This document shows, in pieces, positions 16,197 through 20,107 of a stretch of 20,107 nt of DNA. A program made the position numbers and the translations under genes. Within the stretch, counting starts at the first letter, position 1. Every line of letters begins with the position of its first letter. Under the pieces are notes generated by a model that was not told the origin of the DNA, did not search any database, and saw only the letters and a program-made list of their open reading frames with translations. Where the stretch lies: NCBI GenBank assembly GCA_030642585.1, contig DAOWNN010000005.1, positions 1-20,107 of the forward strand, read 5' to 3'. The DNA is from Bacteroidota bacterium (GTDB taxonomy: Bacteria > Bacteroidota > Bacteroidia > Bacteroidales > VadinHA17).

Positions 16197-16574
16197 TTAC
16201 TTAAGCTCAACTTCTGCTCCAGCTTCTTCCAGTTGAGTTTTTAAAGATTCTGCTTCCTCTTTGGTTACTCCTTCTCTGATTGGAGATGGTGCTGCATCCA
16301 CTACACCTTTTGCTTCTTTCAATCCCAAACCTGTTAATTCTTTAACAAGTTTTACGATTTGAAGTTTTGCCTGACCAGGAGCCTTAAGTATAACATCAAA
16401 TTCTGTTTTTTCCTCAGCTGCACCAGCTTCACCAGCTGCAGCAGGACCGGCAACCGCAACAGCAGCTGCAGCAGGCTCAATACCATGTTCGTCTTTCAGT
16501 ATATCGGCCAGCTCATTTACATCTTTTACAGTCAAATTAACTAATTCTTCTGCAAGTTTTTTTAAATCTGCCAT
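16197..16574 (-). CDS. rplL: 50S ribosomal protein L7/L12 (125 aa)
   Basis: Stalk protein that recruits translation GTPases. It has the N-terminal dimerisation helices (ADLKKLAEELVNLTVKDVNE, 2-21), a flexible Ala/Gly-rich hinge at about 34-55 (AAAAVAVAGPAAAGEAGAAE), and the conserved C-terminal domain with IVKLVKELTGLGLKEAKGVV (73-92). Length is normal. It follows rplJ by 33 nt, a spacer that includes a tandem TGATTTTTAA decamer at 16581-16600. Confidence 0.98.
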   Translation of the reverse strand: MADLKKLAEELVNLTVKDVNELADILKDEHGIEPAAAAVAVAGPAAAGEAGAAEEKTEFDVILKAPGQAKLQIVKLVKELTGLGLKEAKGVVDAAPSPIREGVTKEEAESLKTQLEEAGAEVELK

Positions 16575-16607
16575 TTCCTATGATTTTTAATGATTTTTAA
16601 TAAATTT

Positions 16608-17129
16608 TTATTTTCCCTTTTCTGATAAAGTTTCAAGAACACCAGAGAGGATTTGTCCTCCCGATTGAAGCTGTGATAAAACAGTCTTCATTGGGGATTG
16701 CAGTAACATAATAATATCGGCAATCAATTCCTCTTTTGACTTAAGTTGGGCGAGAGTATCCAATTGATCATCCCCAATGTAAACTGATTTTTCAACAAAC
16801 GCAGCCTTCAGGATAGGACGATCATGTTTCTCACGAAACTCATTAATAAGTTTCGCCGGGACATTCCCCACTTCTGAAAAAAATACCGAAGTAGAATTCT
16901 TCAGAACTTCATAAAGTTCTTCGTAATCACCCTCAGCTTTTTCCAAAGCTTGCTTAAGAAATGTATTCTTAACAACCATCAATTTGATATTCTTCTCATG
17001 ACATTTTCTTCTTAGCATGCTGGTATCAACAGCATTCAATTCAGAAATATCTGCCAGATAAAAATGATTTGACTCATTTATACTTGAAGCAAGACTATCA
17101 ATAATTTGATTTTTTTCTTCACGTATCAT
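16608..17129 (-). CDS. rplJ: 50S ribosomal protein L10 (173 aa)
   Basis: Base of the ribosomal stalk, binding 23S rRNA and L7/L12 dimers. The N-terminal domain has the typical DTSMLRRKCHEKNIKLMVVK stretch at 31-50 and the conserved KNTFLKQALE. The C-terminal helix, which docks the L12 dimers, is visible at the end (LQSGGQILSGVLETLSEKGK). Only 24 nt separate it from rplA, so the long leader used in E. coli for L10-L12 autoregulation has no room here. Confidence 0.97.
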   Translation of the reverse strand: MIREEKNQIIDSLASSINESNHFYLADISELNAVDTSMLRRKCHEKNIKLMVVKNTFLKQALEKAEGDYEELYEVLKNSTSVFFSEVGNVPAKLINEFREKHDRPILKAAFVEKSVYIGDDQLDTLAQLKSKEELIADIIMLLQSPMKTVLSQLQSGGQILSGVLETLSEKGK

Positions 17130-17153
17130 AACACTTTCAATTAAATCGTTTAA

Positions 17154-17849
17154 TTATTCATCGAAAGCCTTGATATCAACCCTGACACCAGGGCTCATAG
17201 TGCTTGAGAGAAAAACACTTTTGATATAGGTTCCTTTTGCAGCAGTAGGTTTAAGTTTATTGATCACGGAAATAAAATCGCGCACATTTTCTTCAATTTT
17301 TGAAGACTCAAATGAGACTTTTCCTATTGATGAATGAATGATTCCGAATTTATCAACCTTAAAATCAATTTTTCCCTGTTTTACTTCTGTAACGGCTTTC
17401 CCTATATCCATAGTAACAGTACCTGTTTTTGGGTTAGGCATAAGTCCGCGAGGACCTAATATTCTTCCCAAAGCGCCAATCTTGCCCATTACAGGTGGCA
17501 TAGTAATCATCACATCGAAATCGGTCCATCCCTTCTTAATCTTCTCAACATAATCATCCAATCCGATATAATCTGCACCTGCATTCCTGGCTTCATCCTC
17601 TTTATCCGGAGTACAGAGAACCAATACCTTGGTTTCTTTTCCGGTTCCATGAGGAAGAGTAACCACTCCACGAACCATTTGGTTTGATTTCCGGGGATCA
17701 ATACCCAGTCGAACATCTACATCAACAGATGAGTCAAACTTAGTATTGCTTACCTCCTTCACCAAACTGGCTGCTTCAGACAATTTATACTGCTTTCCTT
17801 CTTCAATTTTCTCTAAAGCTGCTTTCCTGTTTTTAGTAATCTTAGTCAT
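17154..17849 (-). CDS. rplA: 50S ribosomal protein L1 (231 aa)
   Basis: Protein of the L1 stalk, involved in release of the E-site tRNA. Conserved stretches are VRLGIDPRKSNQMVRGVVTL near 52-71, the LGRILGPRGLMPNPKTGTV motif near 127-145, and the C-terminal KGTYIKSVFLSSTMSPGVRV. The frame is also open from an ATG at 17862-17864 (five more residues, MRFTT), only 4 nt after the rplK stop. I prefer the ATG at 17847-17849 because MTKITKNRKAAL matches where L1 relatives begin, and it leaves a 19-nt spacer. Confidence 0.95.
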   Translation of the reverse strand: MTKITKNRKAALEKIEEGKQYKLSEAASLVKEVSNTKFDSSVDVDVRLGIDPRKSNQMVRGVVTLPHGTGKETKVLVLCTPDKEDEARNAGADYIGLDDYVEKIKKGWTDFDVMITMPPVMGKIGALGRILGPRGLMPNPKTGTVTMDIGKAVTEVKQGKIDFKVDKFGIIHSSIGKVSFESSKIEENVRDFISVINKLKPTAAKGTYIKSVFLSSTMSPGVRVDIKAFDE

Positions 17850-17868
17850 CGTTGTAAAACGCATTTAG

Positions 17869-18312
17869 TTATTTATTACCAGGAAACTCACCATCAACGG
17901 TTATTCCCATACTCCTGGCAGTACCAGCGACCATTTTCATTGCCGATTCAACTGTAAATGCATTCAGGTCAGTCATCTTACCTTCAGCAATTGATTTAAC
18001 CTGATCCCAGGTTACTGAAGCAACTTTCACCCTGTTAGGTTCAGCGGAGCCAGACTTCTGTTTGGCAACCTCTAAAAGCTGAACTGCAACCGGTGGAGTT
18101 TTTGTTATAAAATCAAAAGACTTGTCTGCATAAACAGTAATAATTACCGGAATGACTTTCCCCATCATTTCCTGAGTTCTTGCATTAAACTGCTTACAGA
18201 ACTCCATAATATTCACCCCTTTTGCACCTAAAGCTGGTCCAACAGGAGGAGAAGGGTTGGCTGTACCACCACGAATCTGCAACTTAATAATTCCAGCAAC
18301 TTTTTTAGCCAT
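17869..18312 (-). CDS. rplK: 50S ribosomal protein L11 (147 aa)
   Basis: Protein of the GTPase-associated centre, binding the thiostrepton loop of 23S rRNA. It starts MAKKVAGIIKLQIRGG and contains the characteristic proline-rich segment PSPPVGPALGAKGVNIMEFC (18-37), with the RNA-binding C-terminal domain KSGSAEPNRVKVASVTWDQV (90-109). Length fits the family. The rplA start follows closely, in keeping with the usual L11 operon pair. Confidence 0.98.
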   Translation of the reverse strand: MAKKVAGIIKLQIRGGTANPSPPVGPALGAKGVNIMEFCKQFNARTQEMMGKVIPVIITVYADKSFDFITKTPPVAVQLLEVAKQKSGSAEPNRVKVASVTWDQVKSIAEGKMTDLNAFTVESAMKMVAGTARSMGITVDGEFPGNK

Positions 18313-18414
18313 AACTGATTTGGTTTCTACTAGTATTGATTGTTCTACCGGTTATTATATAAGGAAGCATTCTGAAATAATATAACACCTGGTATTTTCT
18401 TAATTCAATTAATA
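18313..18414 (-). other. nusG-rplK spacer, possible leader region
   Basis: A 102-nt gap, longer than most in this cluster. It has no TAnnTTTG box on the minus strand and no terminator, so the cluster probably reads through. A loose AT-rich inverted repeat (GTTAT...ATAAC around 18350-18390) is present. In E. coli, L1 represses the L11 operon by binding its leader, and this is the natural place for such a site, but I could not identify one. Confidence 0.3.
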
Positions 18415-18963
18415 TTAATCTTTTTCTACCTGCATGAAGCTTAATTCAAGTGGAGTTTTTCTACCAAAGATCTTCACCATTACCTTAAGCTTCTTTTTCT
18501 CATCATTTACTTCTTCAATAGTTCCTGAAAAACTATTAAAGGGTCCGTCTATAACTTTCACTGTCTCTCCGACAAAAAACGGAATATTCAATTCTTCTTC
18601 ACTTGCAGCAAGCTCATCAACTTTCCCAAGAATCCGGTTTACTTCAGATTGTCTCATGGGAAGAGGTTCACCTCCTTTTGTGCCTCCAAGGAAACCCATA
18701 ACATTAGGAATTTCCCTTAAGATAAGTGGGACTTCGCCAACCAGGATAGCTTCTACCAAAATATATCCAGGAAAGAAATTTCGCTCTTTGCTGATTTTTT
18801 TTCCTTTACGAATTTGATACACTTTCTCCGTAGGGATAAGTACCTGCTTAATATAATCCTGAAGATTCAGGCGAACTATTTCACTCTCGATATATTCCTT
18901 AACTCTTTTTTCCTTTCCACCTATCGCTCGAAGGACATACCACTTGAAAGCATTTTCGCTCAT
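18415..18963 (-). CDS. nusG: Transcription termination/antitermination factor NusG (182 aa)
   Basis: RNA polymerase-associated elongation factor that also links transcription to Rho or the ribosome. The N-terminal NGN domain (about 5-115) includes KWYVLRAIGGKEKRVKEYI and the FFPGYILVEA strand at 63-72. The C-terminal KOW domain (about 128-180) includes VGETVKVIDGPFNSFSGTIE. Length is normal for a house-keeping NusG; no features of specialised paralogues (LoaP, RfaH, UpxY types) are evident and the secE-nusG-rplK position is the canonical one. Ten nt separate it from secE. Confidence 0.97.
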   Translation of the reverse strand: MSENAFKWYVLRAIGGKEKRVKEYIESEIVRLNLQDYIKQVLIPTEKVYQIRKGKKISKERNFFPGYILVEAILVGEVPLILREIPNVMGFLGGTKGGEPLPMRQSEVNRILGKVDELAASEEELNIPFFVGETVKVIDGPFNSFSGTIEEVNDEKKKLKVMVKIFGRKTPLELSFMQVEKD

Positions 18964-18973
18964 TTCCCGTTAT

Positions 18974-19165
18974 TTAATAAAATAAACCGTAAACAAAACC
19001 CATGATATGTTCAAAAGAAAAGTCCATAGCGAAAATGATCAAAGCAAATATCAAAGATGCAATCATCACAACTATTGAACTGTTCTGAAGTTCAGCCCAT
19101 GTTGGCCAGGTTACCTTATGAACAAGCTCAGTGTAAGAGTCAGTAAAGTATGTTTTTATTTTCAT
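18974..19165 (-). CDS. secE: Preprotein translocase subunit SecE (63 aa)
   Basis: Small essential subunit of the SecYEG channel. It has the amphipathic N-terminal helix with ELVHKVTWPTWAEL (13-26), the conserved K-V-T-W-P motif, and one transmembrane segment (about 31-48). The single-span form is usual outside the gammaproteobacteria. It lies 15 nt after the tRNA-Trp gene and 10 nt before nusG. Confidence 0.97.
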   Translation of the reverse strand: MKIKTYFTDSYTELVHKVTWPTWAELQNSSIVVMIASLIFALIIFAMDFSFEHIMGFVYGLFY

Positions 19166-19180
19166 CTCCTAGTGATTTTG

Positions 19181-19253
19181 CACGGGTGGAGCGACTCGAA
19201 CGCCCGACACCTGGTTTTGGAGACCAGTGCTCTACCAACTGAGCTACACCCGT
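19181..19253 (-). tRNA. trnW: tRNA-Trp (anticodon CCA)
   Basis: Full cloverleaf on the minus strand, 73 nt. The acceptor stem ACGGGTG pairs with CACCCGT; the D arm is GCTCAGTTGGTAGAGC; the anticodon arm CTGGT-CTCCAAA-ACCAG presents CCA; the T arm is GGGCG-TTCGAGT-CGCTC with one G-U pair. The discriminator base is G, as expected for tRNA-Trp. The 3' CCA is not encoded (the DNA continues CAAAA). Its position between tuf and secE is common in bacteria. Confidence 0.97.
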
Positions 19254-19260
19254 GTCTCTC

Positions 19261-19317
19261 AAAAAATTCTAAAAATAAGGCCGGGTTAACTATTATAATA
19301 TCAACCAAAAACCTTAT
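19261..19317 (-). terminator. Possible weak terminator or processing hairpin after tuf
   Basis: On the minus strand ATAAGG (19312-19317) pairs with CCTTAT (19275-19280), enclosing an inner stem GGTTGAT/GTTAACC with two wobble pairs, and is followed by TTTTAGAATTTTTT. It could terminate part of the tuf transcript or mark processing before the tRNA. The large internal loop keeps this tentative. Confidence 0.33.
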
Positions 19318-19333
19318 ATGCTAGAATATCAAA

Positions 19334-20107
19334 TTACTCAACAATATCAATTACCTGGCCAGCTCCAACAGTTCTACCACCCTCACGGATTGCAAAACGA
19401 AGACCTTTATTAATGGCAACAGGATAAATTAATTCTACGATAATAGTTACATTATCACCAGGCATTACCATTTCAGTTCCCTCAGGAAGCTTTACCGTTC
19501 CGGTAACATCTAATGTACGCACATAAAACTGGGGGCGATAATTATTATGGAAAGGAGTATGGCGTCCACCTTCTTCTTTCTTTAATACATAAACCTCAGC
19601 CTTAAACTTTGTATGAGGAGTAATGGAACCCTTTGGGGCCAGTACCATACCTCTCTTAATTTCATTTTTGTCAACACCTCTAAGCAGAAGACCAACATTA
19701 TCACCAGCCTCACCACGATCGAGAATTTTACGGAACATCTCAACTCCTGTACAAACTGTTTTACGTTTGTTTGCACCCAATCCAATCAGCTCCAATTCAT
19801 CACCTGTATTCACTATTCCAGTTTCAATTCTACCGGTAGCAACAGTTCCACGCCCTGTAATTGAAAACACATCCTCAACCGGAAGAAGGAAAGGCTTTTC
19901 AATGTCCCTTGGAGGAATTGGAATAAATGTGTCAACAGCTTCCATCAGCTCCAGCACCTTTTCTTCCCATTTTGCTTCTCCATTCATAGCACCCAAAGCA
20001 GAACCCTGAATAACCGGAGTGTTGTCACCATCAAAACCATAAAATTCAAGCAATTCCCTGATTTCCATTTCAACAAGCTCGAGTAATTCATCATCATCTA
20101 CCATGTC
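19334..20107 (-). CDS. tuf: Elongation factor Tu, C-terminal two thirds (partial)
   Basis: GTPase that delivers aminoacyl-tRNA to the ribosome. The frame runs off the right edge: the last three bases encode the Asp of the NKxD guanine-specificity motif (equivalent to about residue 138 of E. coli EF-Tu), so the start and the P-loop lie outside. Present are the G5 motif GSAL, the domain 2 stretch VFSITGRGTVATGRIETGIV, the LLLRGVDKNEIKRGMVL segment, and the domain 3 end FAIREGGRTVGAGQVIDIVE. An internal ATG would give a shorter 256-residue frame, but homology continues upstream through it. It heads the visible tuf-tRNA-Trp-secE-nusG cluster. Confidence 0.97.
   Translation of the reverse strand, partial: DMVDDDELLELVEMEIRELLEFYGFDGDNTPVIQGSALGAMNGEAKWEEKVLELMEAVDTFIPIPPRDIEKPFLLPVEDVFSITGRGTVATGRIETGIVNTGDELELIGLGANKRKTVCTGVEMFRKILDRGEAGDNVGLLLRGVDKNEIKRGMVLAPKGSITPHTKFKAEVYVLKKEEGGRHTPFHNNYRPQFYVRTLDVTGTVKLPEGTEMVMPGDNVTIIVELIYPVAINKGLRFAIREGGRTVGAGQVIDIVE

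Noticed and set aside
16581..16600. Tandem TGATTTTTAA repeat in the rplJ-rplL gap
   Set aside because: Just two AT-rich decamers in a spacer; easily arises by chance or slippage and suggests no function.
1..20107. CRISPR array, phage genes, toxin-antitoxin pair or defence island
   Set aside because: No regularly spaced direct repeats, integrase, capsid, nuclease or paired small-gene signature is seen on either strand.

Overview
The window is an AT-rich stretch of a bacterial chromosome, most likely Bacteroidota and probably a Bacteroidales/Marinilabiliales-type lineage. The evidence is the style of the ribosomal and RNA polymerase proteins (for example the GTNQLSQFMDQTNPLAEMTH form of the RpoB rifampicin region), a DUF3467 gene straight after rpoC, TAnnTTTG-type promoter boxes instead of E. 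coli -10/-35 boxes, and almost no Shine-Dalgarno sequences. The lineage is an inference from protein character, not from an rRNA gene.

Region 1 (about 70-5870, minus strand) is a compact five-gene operon: etfB, etfA, a membrane iron-sulfur protein, a CCG-domain iron-sulfur protein and an acyl-CoA dehydrogenase. Together they form an electron route from fatty acyl-CoA oxidation through the electron transfer flavoprotein to a membrane EMO-like ETF:quinone oxidoreductase, here split over two genes. A TATCTTTG promoter box lies before etfB and a weak hairpin follows the dehydrogenase stop codon. In the CCG protein the first of the two cysteine clusters has lost the expected ligands.

Region 2 (about 5870-7520, mostly plus strand) is accessory and looks worn. 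It has a run of ten G next to a promoter box, a 40-residue lipoprotein not long enough to be an obvious gene, and a thioredoxin-like membrane-anchored protein whose first part appears cut off by a one-base frameshift and whose last residues are encoded by palindromic repeat DNA. About 650 bp without a gene follow, holding an imperfect inverted-repeat structure, REP-like palindromes and an ORF remnant.

Region 3 (about 7524-20107, minus strand) is the classical core cluster in transcription order: tuf (5' end outside the window), tRNA-Trp(CCA), secE, nusG, rplK, rplA, rplJ, rplL, rpoB, rpoC and a DUF3467 gene, closed by a strong intrinsic terminator. A terminator-like hairpin in the rplL-rpoB gap is placed like the attenuator known from E. 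coli. These genes supply translation elongation, protein export, transcription elongation control, the ribosomal stalk and L1 arm, and the two large RNA polymerase subunits.

I found no CRISPR array, phage, defence system or complete mobile element. The most interesting points are the degenerate cluster in the split EMO, the G-tract promoter with its small lipoprotein, and the frameshifted, repeat-tailed thioredoxin gene. None of these amounts to a demonstrated new system.
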